64,000 nt of DNA from Sporosarcina sp. FSL K6-1508. Lineage in GTDB: Bacteria > Bacillota > Bacilli > Bacillales_A > Planococcaceae. The notes under the pieces were generated by a model. It was not told the origin of the DNA and searched no databases. It was given only the letters and a program-made list of their open reading frames with translations. The stretch is from NCBI RefSeq assembly GCF_038007465.1, contig NZ_JBBOXF010000001.1, forward strand, positions 3,297,001 through 3,361,000, given 5' to 3'. Positions 44,148 to 53,285 of this stretch are shown one piece after another (position 1 is the first letter of the stretch; every line of letters starts with the position of its first letter). Position numbers and translations under genes: made by a program.

Positions 44148-44951
44148 TTACACCAATCTAAAATTTTCCGATTCAAGTCTGTTTAACCAGTTATGAACTA
44201 ATACGTTAAATACATCAGTTTGTTCGATTTGTAAGTTGTGACCAGCCATATCAAGCACTGCAAAAGTTGCTCTTGGGTAATCTTCAATTAGTCGCCACGC
44301 ATCGTGGTATCCGACTACATTGTCCTGACGCCCTGTAATAACTAGCGTGGGATATTCAAGTTTATATGAAATATCGAAGGTGAAGCCATATCCATTTTGA
44401 CGAATTTGATCTAAGAATTCATAATTTGATTGTTTAGAAGGAAGTAAAATTTCGTTTCTAAACCTCTCCCATTCAGTTTGACCTTGCACTACCCCCATGG
44501 AGCAAAATTTATCAGCATCCTCTGGAGACAAATGCGATATCAAGTTGTTGTCTCTTTTGAGAATGGCCTGCTGTGGCACTACCCTTTCATCGAATTCAGG
44601 TATAGTCAATGGCGCCATCAACAGTAATCCACGAACTGTGTCCTGCCGTGAATGGACTATACCTCTGGCAATGTACCCGCCATATGAATTACCACAAATA
44701 ATAAACGGTTGACCAGGGATAATCTTGTCCAAAAGACGTAATATCGCTTCTAAAATATCCTCAGAGTTCTGAATAGATAATTGTGACTCGGAATGCCCCA
44801 TACCCGGTAAGTCTATGTATATTCTCTTCCAACCGCTTCGTTTCTCGAATAACGGTTCCATTGCATGTAACATCACTTGATGGTCAAGTGTCCAACCATG
44901 CAACATAACGATGGGATATCCTTCTCCAATTACTTTATGGTAAATCAACAT
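44148..44951 (-). CDS. Alpha/beta hydrolase
   Basis: 267 residues from the ATG at 44951 (GGAAAGGGG upstream); the longer frame to 44999 has no site. HGWTLDH is the oxyanion loop, GNSYGG carries the nucleophile Ser (about residue 95), TGRQDNVV the acidic residue and MAGHNLQIEQ the catalytic His, so the triad is complete. The family includes esterases, C-C hydrolases and lactonases; the substrate is unknown. It is a single-gene unit. Confidence 0.87.
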   Translation of the reverse strand: MLIYHKVIGEGYPIVMLHGWTLDHQVMLHAMEPLFEKRSGWKRIYIDLPGMGHSESQLSIQNSEDILEAILRLLDKIIPGQPFIICGNSYGGYIARGIVHSRQDTVRGLLLMAPLTIPEFDERVVPQQAILKRDNNLISHLSPEDADKFCSMGVVQGQTEWERFRNEILLPSKQSNYEFLDQIRQNGYGFTFDISYKLEYPTLVITGRQDNVVGYHDAWRLIEDYPRATFAVLDMAGHNLQIEQTDVFNVLVHNWLNRLESENFRLV

Positions 44952-45136
44952 GTATTTGTTTCCCCTTTCCTTGTAAACCAGATGTATCGACACGGACATT
45001 TAATCCCCCCATACATATATCGCAATTTTAACAACCTTCCTTGTTCTACGAAACTGCCCCCGTTAGTTGAAGAAGAACAGAGCATGGTACTTGATTCGGC
45101 TCCATTAATACGAATACCTCTTTTATTCTACAAACA

Positions 45137-45172
45137 AAAAGGCGACCGCTCCGTTAAAGGATAGGCCGCCTT
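45137..45172 (-). terminator. Terminator of the DUF5071 gene
   Basis: Minus-strand aaggcggcc pairs with ggtcgcctt with small bulges and is followed by tttgtttg. It lies 170 bases past the stop of the DUF5071 frame. The stretch from 44999 to 45136 holds nothing else I can name. Confidence 0.5.
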
Positions 45173-45341
45173 AGACTTCTTAGTCTTTATTTCTAAATAC
45201 ATTATTTGAATACTGAATGGGTGCTCAGTTCAATTCAAATTTAAAGTCGACTTTTTTAGAAAGTCATTTTTTTGAGTTTTTCTGTGATCTCGAACAATAC
45301 CGGAGTTATCTTATTGCAATTAAACTATTCACGTTTCCTGA

Positions 45342-45818
45342 TCAATACAAATCCTCAGCCGTCTTCTTCATTTGCAGATATGTTACAGGATTATGAAAAT
45401 CTTCTTTGACAATGTAAAGGCTTTCACAAGCAAAATAAAGATGTTCAAGCCAATCAGCTTCGTTACATTTGATGGCTTCGTCACATTCCTTTTCTATATA
45501 TGGAACACTTATTGTCTTCCCTAAGATCCCAAAGAGCTCGATGGTATCTAATGCTCCAGGCCAATTTCTATCTTGTAATAGGCTTGCTAGTTTCGGCAAA
45601 GCTTTTCTATTTCTCGGATAACCCATTTCCTTCAAAACGCACACTCCGTTTTCCCAACACGACTTGCCATATTTCGGGATTATCATATCAACTTTCTCAG
45701 GAGGAATCTTAGATAGTATCTAAATAGCCTCTTCTTGAATTTCCTTTGGAAGTTGCCAATTCAAGTTATATACATAATAATTGATTTCTTCATCTTCTAT
45801 ATTAATATAGTCTCTCAT
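45342..45818 (-). pseudogene. DUF5071 protein gene with a nonsense codon
   Basis: ATG 45818 (GGGATGG upstream) opens MRDYINIEDEEINYYVYNLN and runs to EEAI, where a TAG (45720-45722) interrupts; the same frame continues ILSKIPPEKVD and on to a stop at 45342. The second part has the DUF5071 signature: LPKLASLLQDRNWPGALDTIE and VPYIEKECDEAI. The family has about 150 residues, so only one base change separates this from a full gene. An internal ATG could give a 114-residue product. It begins 11 bp after the end of a decayed toxin-like gene, an order typical of toxin then immunity genes. Confidence 0.7.
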
Positions 45819-45829
45819 AATTACCATCC

Positions 45830-46652
45830 CTAGTTTTTTGATGATATTGAAATCGCTTGCAATAGTCGAGTAAATTTATGTGATTTCTTATCTGCATTCA
45901 CCCTAGAATCTATCCATCCCTGCATATCAGAAGCTTTTACGGGCTTGAAGGAAACATGAGTTCCGTTACAATAACAGCCTTAGGTACCTTTGTACTGTCA
46001 ACTGCTTCCTTTCTTGTAACTGTAAATTTACCTTTAGGCATTGTTGTGTAATAAGATAATCCAGTCTTATCTGTAGTTCTTGGCGTATGATTAGTTGTTG
46101 TCGAGAACCTCCCCTATAAATTATAGTAGGATTCTTACGTTTTAATCGCTCTTCTAGCTCAGCTTTTATTTTGTCTTTTGAAACAGCTATAACAGTAACT
46201 AAGCTTGCCGCAAGTGCCATTGCAATTAAATGTTCTAAAACTCATCCCGCGATAGGAATTAATGGAAGAGCAATCCTTGGGGTTACAATACCATTCTCAA
46301 GTCCATCCGGAGCAGGGAGCACTTTCCCTTCTCTAATTTGCGCTTCTTTTAATTCTTGAATGTCTAATTCTTCTCTAGTATTGACGTCGTATGCTTTCGC
46401 TTCATAAGTGTCATCGGTTATAAAATAGGTTAATACATATTCGATATCATCATAGATAGTCGAAAAAATTCATTGAGTAGGTGTTTCTGCAAAATCAATT
46501 TGCTCAGTTTGTAAATAACTTTGTAATTCTGAAGTTACTTTTACACTTTCAAGATTAGTCTGTGCTGACGCAATATTGTTAATTTGAAAAACACCAAAAA
46601 AGAACATACTAAAAACTAGTGCTAGAGTGATAACTTTTTTCATTAATTTCAA
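45830..46652 (-). pseudogene. Decayed secreted toxin gene (SAR2788-like)
   Basis: A TTG at 46652, eight nt after AGAGG, opens LKLMKKVITLALVFSMFFF, a signal peptide ending ASA. The frame meets a TGA at 46470, continues YDDIEYVLTYFITDDTYEAK and PRIALPLIPIAG, meets a second TGA, continues LAASLVTVIAVSKDKIKAEL and NPTIIYRGGS, then shifts frame (TPRTTDKTGLSYYTTMPKGK) and again (HVSFKPVKASDMQGWIDSRV) to a TAG at 45830. The architecture resembles SAR2788-family putative toxins with a C-terminal effector region. At least two stops and two frameshifts make it non-functional. Confidence 0.55.
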
Positions 46653-47003
46653 TATCTTTTCCTCTCCTTCGATGGATCTATTCACTAGTTAATATTTCCC
46701 AATTATACCATTTAGTGATTGATTGTCAACAGTAAGTCGAGGACCACGACGGAATTCAATGTCATTTTCAACAAAGATTTCTATATGGGTACCGACATCA
46801 ATATCCCTGGTTTTTCGCAGTTCTTATTCAAATATTGTTTTCGTTTGTTTAAAAACAACAGGTTAGAGAAATAGATATAAATTGCCTCACTGATTAACTT
46901 TCCACTTAATTCATACTCAAACCACATTCTAGAAAAATATTTCACTCAAATTACTAGTATTATTGAACAAGAAATAATTATAGTTGTTATTGTAATTTGT
47001 ATT
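46653..47003. other. Intergenic with an AbrB-like remnant
   Basis: On the minus strand, 46735-46823 reads ELRKTRDIDVGTHIEIFVEN, like the SpoVT/AbrB DNA-binding fold, preceded directly by a stop and lacking its start. The rest is AT-rich and holds nothing that I recognise. Confidence 0.35.
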
Positions 47004-47879
47004 TTAAGTATATTTAGATAGTAACCATCTTCTAGTAACTTCAAAAAATTTTTTAGTTGCTGGTGAGGACGGTTTTCTTACTGCTAATCCAATCGTTCGA
47101 TAGCTATCTATTTCAAGTGGAATAGCCTTTATAGAATCGATGGATTTCGGGATAATCATTTCTGGCATAATACTAATCCCCAGATTATTCTCTACCATTG
47201 AAAATACCGAATTCTCATTCATATTTTCGAATCTAATATTAGGAGTTACTTTGTTCTTCTCAAAGATTTTTTGTATATCATGATAGCATTGATAATTTGG
47301 CATAATAAAAGGAACACTTTCGATTTGTTGAATAGATATTTTTCTTTCCTTACTTAATGGAGATTGGTCTGATACAACACATAAGAGGCGGTCTCTCTTC
47401 AATTGCGCGATTTCAAACGACTCTAAATATGTTTCATTATTTATAAACCCACAATCTAATTTTCCACTTTGTAACCATTGCTCAATCTCTGTATAGTTGC
47501 CTTCCAATAGTTCTATTTCTATATTAGGATAATCATCTTCCATTTCTTTAACAATACTCGGAATCCAATTTGTTGATATACTAGTAAAAACTCCCACCCT
47601 TACTGTTCCTTTGTTTAGACCATTGATGGCGTCCACTTCTTGTCTCAACATGTTGTTGTAATATAGAATTTTTCGAGTAGTAATTAATAGATTTTCCGCA
47701 TTTTTTGTCAAGGTAATTGTAGAGTGGTTACGAATAAATAAAGGGAAAGAAAACTCTTTTTCCAAACTGGTTATAGCATGACTAACAGCAGATTGAGTAA
47801 CTCCCAATGCTTCTGCAGTTTTAGTAAAACTATTTAGCTCTGCTACCTTGTTAAAAATTTCATACTTAACTAAGCTCAT
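47004..47879 (-). CDS. LysR family transcriptional regulator
   Basis: 291 residues from the ATG at 47879, with GAGGAGGTAG upstream; the ATG at 47918 has no site. The N-terminal winged helix (FNKVAELNSFTKTAEALGVT, QSAVSHAITSLEKEF) is followed by the substrate-binding domain (GTVRVGVFTSISTNWIPSIV; LDCGFINNE; SMVENNLGISIMPE). It is divergent from the SDR oxidoreductase gene, 142 bp away, which is its probable target. The inducer is unknown. Confidence 0.92.
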   Translation of the reverse strand: MSLVKYEIFNKVAELNSFTKTAEALGVTQSAVSHAITSLEKEFSFPLFIRNHSTITLTKNAENLLITTRKILYYNNMLRQEVDAINGLNKGTVRVGVFTSISTNWIPSIVKEMEDDYPNIEIELLEGNYTEIEQWLQSGKLDCGFINNETYLESFEIAQLKRDRLLCVVSDQSPLSKERKISIQQIESVPFIMPNYQCYHDIQKIFEKNKVTPNIRFENMNENSVFSMVENNLGISIMPEMIIPKSIDSIKAIPLEIDSYRTIGLAVRKPSSPATKKFFEVTRRWLLSKYT

Positions 47880-48021
47880 TAACGCTACCTCCTCATGAAT
47901 TTTATTCATGAGGTTCATTATAATTTTTCGCTTTATTAATTACAACCCTCTGCTTATACTAAGCTCATGCTTTATTTTACAAATTGTTTTGATAGATAAT
48001 TTAGTGGTGAGAGGATGAGAT

Positions 48022-48783
48022 ATGATGCAAAAAGTATTAATAACAGGTGCGGCAGGTAAGATTGGTCAAGATGTCGTAAACATTTTAGGTAGACAGAGAA
48101 ACTACCAGTTAAAATTAGCAGATATTAACTTACCTACTTTAGAGGTTTTCAAAGATACGAATCATGAAATAATTTATTTAGATGTATCTGATTTAGCAGC
48201 TTGTCAAGAAGCAATCAAAGGGATAGATTTAGTTATACACTTAGCTGGTGATCCTTCACCAGAAGCTGATTTTTATGGCTCATTATTAGAAAGTAATATA
48301 AAGGGGACATATAATATTTTTAGGGCCTCTAAAGATAATAACGTATCCAAAGTAATAGTTGCTTCTAGTGCTCAAACAATCGAAAGCTATCCATTAGATT
48401 ACCAAGTGAATACTAATTCACCTATTAGACCTAAAAATATGTACGGAGTCAGTAAATGTTTTGTAGAGGCGGTTGCTTCATATTTTGCTTATGCAGAAGA
48501 TTTGCAAAGCATCGCTATCCGCATAGGAGCGTATGATGATTATAACCCAAATGGAAAACCTCTCTCAGCCCGAGATATGAGTGCATACCTAAGCCCTGAA
48601 GATTTTATTGACCTTCTTTTGAAGTCAATGACTGCAAAGGACTTACCCCCCTTTTCGATTTTACATGGTATTTCGGACAATAGGTTTAAACGACTTGATA
48701 TTGAAGAAACGAAAAAATTAGTTGGGTACACCCCAAGTGCGGATGCATTTGAACTAAGCGGGATTAAGTTATTTGATAAATAG
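48022..48783 (+). CDS. NAD(P)-dependent epimerase/dehydratase-type SDR
   Basis: 253 residues. TGAAGKIG (residues 8-15) is the extended-SDR nucleotide loop, DLVIHLAG follows strand 4, and Ser, Tyr and Lys of the catalytic set lie in VASSAQTIES and YGVSKCFVEA. Its short length and the RIGAYDDYNPNG segment resemble uronate dehydrogenases, but the substrate is not certain. AGAGGATGAGAT precedes ATG; a second ATG follows immediately. It is divergent from, and probably regulated by, the LysR protein. Confidence 0.87.
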   Translation: MMQKVLITGAAGKIGQDVVNILGRQRNYQLKLADINLPTLEVFKDTNHEIIYLDVSDLAACQEAIKGIDLVIHLAGDPSPEADFYGSLLESNIKGTYNIFRASKDNNVSKVIVASSAQTIESYPLDYQVNTNSPIRPKNMYGVSKCFVEAVASYFAYAEDLQSIAIRIGAYDDYNPNGKPLSARDMSAYLSPEDFIDLLLKSMTAKDLPPFSILHGISDNRFKRLDIEETKKLVGYTPSADAFELSGIKLFDK

Positions 48784-49001
48784 AAAGTCCAAATAAGGAA
48801 TAGGTTAAATTTTGATTGTCCCCCAAAAAGGTCATCCCCAGCGAAAACATCTTGAAAAGCCACAACATATTGTACCGCAGTTTTCATTGTCACTACTGTA
48901 TATTGTGCCAAAAGTCCATTTAAACCTTTTGGAGTTTGAATAATTTTATGATATATTTTTCTTTTCTAGAGTCAATACCAAGAATGCACTGTCTTGGCAA
49001 T

Positions 49002-49048
49002 AAAAAAGCGTCTCCTCCATAATCTAATCTGTGAGGGAGCCGCTTTTT
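49002..49048 (+). terminator. Terminator downstream of the SDR gene
   Basis: aaaaagcg...ctcct pairs with ggag...cgcttttt. The interval 48784-49001 contains no gene that I recognise. Confidence 0.6.
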
Positions 49049-49206
49049 ACTTTGTTCTTACTTATTTACAGCATTGGACTTTAATTTCGTTTTAGGAATG
49101 GCCAAAACGATTCGTCTTTCGATTGGATCTGTCATTATTTCAACCCTCTCTGCTTAAGCGTTCGCTCCTGTTGCATCGCTTTATCCGTGAGATTTATTAT
49201 TACCAT

Positions 49207-49524
49207 AATGCTAAAGGTGTTAAGTTATGGGGTTATCGACATCGTTATTATGACGCACTGGATAAGCGTCGCAAAAAGTCTGCCCAAGGGTTGGTATCGG
49301 AAACCGTAGTAATTAGGGCAGTGGTTGAAGTTAAAACTAATTTAACAGTTTCCGAATGGATGGACATTTGGTATGAACAGACAGAACGACAATGGGCAGT
49401 ATCCACCCGTTCGCTTAGAAGCGGTATAATCAGCGATTGAATAAAACCGCTACTCGGGAAATATAAATTGTCAAAATTAGATAGAGCCACTTATATAAAT
49501 GAATACATTTGGCCTATCTACTAG
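49207..49524 (+). pseudogene. N-terminal fragment of a tyrosine-type phage integrase
   Basis: The plus-strand frame reads NAKGVKLWGYRHRYYDALDK and RRKKSAQGLVSE (AP2-like arm-binding domain), then LTVSEWMDIWYEQTERQW (SAM-like core-binding domain); a TGA at 49438-49440 interrupts, and the same frame continues IKPLLGKYKLSKLDRATYIN to 49524. The catalytic domain with the R-K-H-R-Y residues is absent. It is the relic of a prophage or conjugative element integrase. Confidence 0.65.
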
Positions 49525-49643
49525 AAATGTCGTTATAATTATTAGTTGCACTCTACAAGTTATAGACTTAATCTACTTGCAAACCGCAAATTATTGTTAG
49601 AATAATTATTTGTAAATTGCAAATTTTAAATATAGCTAAACTC

Positions 49644-50054
49644 TTAGGCTCCTCCTAGCTTTTCCCCTAATACATACATAGAACGAAGCACGGTTTCTCG
49701 TTCAAAATCATTCATAGAAGCCAATGCCATCTCCATTTTTGCAGCAATGATTTCATTGATGGAATTCATCATCTTACTCCCCTTTTCGGTTAGCGATAAG
49801 AGATAGATTCTTCGATCCCCTTCATAGGGGGTTCTGACGACAAGCTCTTTCTTTTCTAACGTATTAATTTGTCTAGAAAATGTCGTGATGTCCATTCCGA
49901 TAGCTTCAGCCACAGCTTGCATGGATGGTTTTGTTACTAATGAAATCTCATAAAGAATAGAGCTTTGTACTACAGAAACCGTAGCACAGCTTGATTTATG
50001 AATCGTCCGCATGCTTTTCGATAATGAGTGAAAAATAGGAATGATTTTATCCAT
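49644..50054 (-). CDS. MarR family transcriptional regulator
   Basis: 136 residues with the MarR winged helix: SILYEISLVTKPSMQAVAEA, IGMDITTFSRQINTLEKKEL (recognition helix) and a wing VRTPYEGDRRIYLLSLTEKG. It should act as a dimeric repressor that responds to small phenolic or oxidising compounds. The two Cys-free helices flanking the domain form the dimer interface. No neighbouring transporter or enzyme is obviously its target. GGGGGAG precedes the ATG. Confidence 0.9.
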   Translation of the reverse strand: MDKIIPIFHSLSKSMRTIHKSSCATVSVVQSSILYEISLVTKPSMQAVAEAIGMDITTFSRQINTLEKKELVVRTPYEGDRRIYLLSLTEKGSKMMNSINEIIAAKMEMALASMNDFERETVLRSMYVLGEKLGGA

Positions 50055-50122
50055 TATAACTCCCCCCGCCTTCCATTTTCATAATTATATAACAATATAC
50101 AAGTGAGTGCTTAAGTTAAAAG

Positions 50123-50152
50123 AAACGCGCCCAATATAAAAAGGGCGCGTTT
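50123..50152 (-). terminator. Terminator of the LCP/AI-2E/Spo0M-like operon
   Basis: aaacgcgccc pairs with gggcgcgttt (10 bp, 10-nt loop); the minus strand continues cttttaac. It lies directly after the operon's last stop. Confidence 0.8.
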
Positions 50153-50156
50153 GACA

Positions 50157-50534
50157 TTAAGCATATGTAATTTCGTCTTCATCTTGAATGTCAATACCAC
50201 TTTTGAGATGAACCGTCGTCTTTAAAATAAGGGTTTGCACTTCAGTTTCGTTCTCCCATCGCTCGTCAGGCACCATTTCAAATGAGATCATCCAAGTTTC
50301 TTTTGATTTGATATCGCTCATTATTTCAATTGATTGTTTTGCAATGATCACTTCATCAGTTTCCGACCGTTTTAACAATTCGATTTCAATATAATCGACG
50401 AGCTCGTCACTTTCATCTCCATCAATATAAACCGTACCGGAAAGCGTTTCTCCAAATGCAATATTCGGTCCATCGACGTTTGTATTGACGGTCATTGACC
50501 CGTATTCAATCGTTGACGTAAATTGCCTAACCAT
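50157..50534 (-). CDS. Small Spo0M-like (arrestin-fold) protein
   Basis: 125 residues of alternating beta strands: VNTNVDGPNIAFGETLSGTV then YIDGDESDELVDYIEIELLK, resembling the N-terminal half of Spo0M, a cytoplasmic sporulation-control protein with an arrestin fold. The C-terminal half of Spo0M (about 258 residues in Bacillus) is absent. GGGGGAATAGACA precedes the ATG. It is the last gene after an AI-2E transporter-like gene, 18 bp away. Confidence 0.6.
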   Translation of the reverse strand: MVRQFTSTIEYGSMTVNTNVDGPNIAFGETLSGTVYIDGDESDELVDYIEIELLKRSETDEVIIAKQSIEIMSDIKSKETWMISFEMVPDERWENETEVQTLILKTTVHLKSGIDIQDEDEITYA

Positions 50535-50552
50535 TGTCTATTCCCCCGATTC

Positions 50553-51773
50553 TTAATTGTCCACATTTTCGTAATGTAGATTGTCATTCGCTTCATGTTT
50601 ATTATACCTTAATTTAAACAATTTGAATAAATGGTTTACAAAAACTTTCAATAATGCATACCCCGGAATACCAAGAACGACACCTGGGACTCCGAATAAC
50701 GATCCTGCCGTCAAGAGGACGAAAATAATCGTTATTGGATGAATACGTAATGATTTACCCATAATTTGAGGTGATATAAACTTACCGTCGACTAATTGAA
50801 CGATTGTCCATACCGCAGCTAACTTAATGAGCATTAATGGAGATGTCACAATCGCAATGATAACTGCAGGTGTAATCGCGATAAGTGGACCCAAATAAGG
50901 GACTACACTTGTAAACATTGCCAAAACGCCAAGTAATAATGCATACTTCATGCCGATGATCAGAAACCCGATAGATACCATAATACCGATACAAATTGCA
51001 ACAAGTATCTGTCCTTGAATGTACGAACTAATTTGACGATCTGCATCGTGAAAAATGACTTCAGCATCATCGCGCATGCGGGGCGGCATCATCTTAATAA
51101 TGAGCTGTGGAAGCCGCTCCCCATCTTTCAGCAAATAAAAAAGGATGAACGGAACTGTTACAATGGCTAAGATAAACCCTGTCAGTGCTGAGATAAATGA
51201 AGTGATCCCAGTCGCAATGCCACCAACCGTGTCCGTAAAGATTTTTCCGATATTACCTTGCACAGAATCTAAAAGCGTATTCACATTGATATCCAATCCT
51301 TCATAATAGGATGCGAAAATGGATGTACGCAGAAATGCATCACTATTAATCAATAATTGTCCGAAATATGAAGGAAACTCTTCAACAAGATTTTGAAACT
51401 GTATTTTCAAAAAAGGTAATACGAGAAAGACTAGCAAAGTAATAAGACCGATAGCCCCAATAAATATGATTAATATTCCCCAAATACGTGGTATTTTGAT
51501 CTTTTCTAATAAACGTAAGATGGGTCTTAGTAAATAATAAGCAATCGTGGCGAGTATGACTGGCAATACAACGGTTGAGAAGAAGACGGTAATTGGATAA
51601 AAGATAAAAGATATTCGATTGAAAATGAGAATGATTAAACCAATCAATAAGATTGAAACAAGGACGAATAACGTACTTCGTCCCCCGAGAAACCGAATCA
51701 CATTTGATGTTGTTCCATTTTTCTTTTCTACTTCTGTAGCCGTCGTCGACAGCTTCTTTTCATCCAATTCCAT
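50553..51773 (-). CDS. AI-2E family membrane transporter
   Basis: 406 residues with eight predicted transmembrane helices in the AI-2E/TqsA-PerM arrangement: paired N-terminal helices (40-105), a long soluble segment with FQNLVEEFPSYFGQ, and a C-terminal set with the glycine/proline motifs SVVPYLGPLIAITPAVIIA and LFGVPGVVLGIPGYALLK. Members carry signalling molecules, ions or other small compounds; the substrate is unknown. The second ATG (51773) has the better spacing from GAAGGGG. It is in one operon with the LCP protein 32 bp upstream. Confidence 0.9.
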   Translation of the reverse strand: MELDEKKLSTTATEVEKKNGTTSNVIRFLGGRSTLFVLVSILLIGLIILIFNRISFIFYPITVFFSTVVLPVILATIAYYLLRPILRLLEKIKIPRIWGILIIFIGAIGLITLLVFLVLPFLKIQFQNLVEEFPSYFGQLLINSDAFLRTSIFASYYEGLDINVNTLLDSVQGNIGKIFTDTVGGIATGITSFISALTGFILAIVTVPFILFYLLKDGERLPQLIIKMMPPRMRDDAEVIFHDADRQISSYIQGQILVAICIGIMVSIGFLIIGMKYALLLGVLAMFTSVVPYLGPLIAITPAVIIAIVTSPLMLIKLAAVWTIVQLVDGKFISPQIMGKSLRIHPITIIFVLLTAGSLFGVPGVVLGIPGYALLKVFVNHLFKLFKLRYNKHEANDNLHYENVDN

Positions 51774-51805
51774 CGGCATCCCCTTCTAACGTCAAGATTG
51801 TTTCA

Positions 51806-52765
51806 TTAATCTAACTGCATACTTAGAAATTTTGAAATCGCTTCTTTATTTTTTGCAATATCTACTTCGATGACTGAGCCAGCGTGTGAATACGACTTAA
51901 ATGAATACGAACCTTCCACGGGCACAGTCATTGTTTCAATATCTACCCCTTTTTTCAACAGAAGAGAAATCGCACGTGAAATTTCATCTTTTGCCGTCAG
52001 ATCTGTGTCTACGAAGCCTGACAGCGCACCTGCAAGTTTTGGTACATTAGCAATCATCCCCGGTCGCATCGCTTCTTTTTTAAGAGCAGCAATCACTTCC
52101 TGTTGACGGGCGACTCGTCCGAAATCGCCTTCTGCATCTGCCCGGAAACGAGCATAGCCCAGCAACTCTTTGCCGTTCAATTGTTTTTTCCCAGGCGTAA
52201 GTGTAACGCCTATTTTTTCGGACATCTCTTTTTGGACATCAATTTCAACACCGCCTGGAAATGCAATATCGACAATCGATTCAAAGTTAGCGAAATCGAC
52301 GATTGCATAATGATGTATAGGTACACCAAACATGCCTGTTATCGTATCTTTCGTAGCCTGCAACTTACCCAGATAATAGGCGGTGTTTAACTTATACGAC
52401 TTGTATCCCGGAATATCTGCATAAATATCACGCATAAATGAGATGACCCGCATCTGGCCTGCACTCTTATCCCACGATAGCACCATCATCGTATCCGTAC
52501 GTGACCGCCCGCTGCCATCATCATCTACACCGAGAAGTAAGTAATTTTCAACTGACGTATATTTCGGATCTGCTGCATCCCCTTTAAATGGACCCGGCTC
52601 AATTCCGTTGTCTGCTGCCAGTGATTTCCCGGCCTTGTATTCAAAATACGAATAAAGTCCGGCTCCGATAAAACAGAGTGTAGCTATTAAAAAGATGACC
52701 CTGCCGATACGAAGTTTTTTCTTTCTACGTCTTTTCGGTAATGGCCCTTCATAATTATCTTCCAT
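51806..52765 (-). CDS. LytR-CpsA-Psr family cell-wall ligase
   Basis: 319 residues: a basic cytoplasmic head (KRRRKKKLRIGR), one transmembrane helix (about 26-46) and an external LCP domain with LLLGVDDDGSGRSRTDTMMV, the pyrophosphate-binding Arg/Asp set, ISFMRDIYADIPGY, NTAYYLGK and GYARFRADAEGDFGRVARQQ. LCP enzymes attach wall teichoic acid or other polymers to peptidoglycan from polyprenyl diphosphate donors. The ATG at 52765 follows GGAGG by eight nt. It begins the three-gene unit. Confidence 0.93.
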   Translation of the reverse strand: MEDNYEGPLPKRRRKKKLRIGRVIFLIATLCFIGAGLYSYFEYKAGKSLAADNGIEPGPFKGDAADPKYTSVENYLLLGVDDDGSGRSRTDTMMVLSWDKSAGQMRVISFMRDIYADIPGYKSYKLNTAYYLGKLQATKDTITGMFGVPIHHYAIVDFANFESIVDIAFPGGVEIDVQKEMSEKIGVTLTPGKKQLNGKELLGYARFRADAEGDFGRVARQQEVIAALKKEAMRPGMIANVPKLAGALSGFVDTDLTAKDEISRAISLLLKKGVDIETMTVPVEGSYSFKSYSHAGSVIEVDIAKNKEAISKFLSMQLD

Positions 52766-53021
52766 TATTGATTCCTCCAAAAAATGATATCCCCATTAGG
52801 ACGAACAGGAAGTCTCTTGGTTGCGTGCGACTATCTCGATTATACCATGACGACCCGCTATGGATAACATTAACTGTTTCGAGATAGCTTTTCTTCCGTT
52901 CATATAGTTATATCCAGTGAAAATTTATCTATAAGCAAGAATTTGCGGCATTTCCCCCACTTCCCTCTATATGGTGTTGCATATGTTACATAGATGTTCG
53001 TTCAGAAAGGTGGTGGAAAAT

Positions 53022-53120
53022 ATGGGACGTGAATACGGAGGAGGAGAAGGTAATTCTTTCGCTTTGCTAGTTGTGCTTTTTATCCTATTGATAATCATTG
53101 GCGCAAGCTATATCTATTAA
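53022..53120 (+). CDS. YjcZ family sporulation peptide
   Basis: 32 residues: MGREYGGGEGNSFALLVVLF then ILLIIIGASYIY. A Gly/Tyr-rich head followed by a single hydrophobic helix ending G-A-S-x-x-Y is the YjcZ/SscA family of small spore-associated peptides in Bacillales. AGAAAGGTGGTGG precedes the ATG. The gene ends 50 bp before a strong terminator. Confidence 0.85.
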   Translation: MGREYGGGEGNSFALLVVLFILLIIIGASYIY

Positions 53121-53170
53121 TAGAGAAAAGCTAATCAAATTACAAACGCTCATGGATACCTCTCTATTAG

Positions 53171-53197
53171 AAAGGGCGCTTAACCGGCGCCCTTTTT
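53171..53197 (+). terminator. Terminator of the YjcZ-like gene
   Basis: aaagggcgc pairs with gcgcccttt around a short loop, followed by T residues. Confidence 0.8.
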
Positions 53198-53285
53198 CGC
53201 AATTCAATTAGATTGTAGGCAAACAACTATTTTCTCTGAAACTACTTATGATACAATTCACTTATGTAAATTTGGAAGGACGTTG

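Noticed and set aside
45966..46220. 84-codon minus-strand frame as a separate gene
   Set aside because: It is in frame with the upstream toxin remnant and is one piece of that broken gene.
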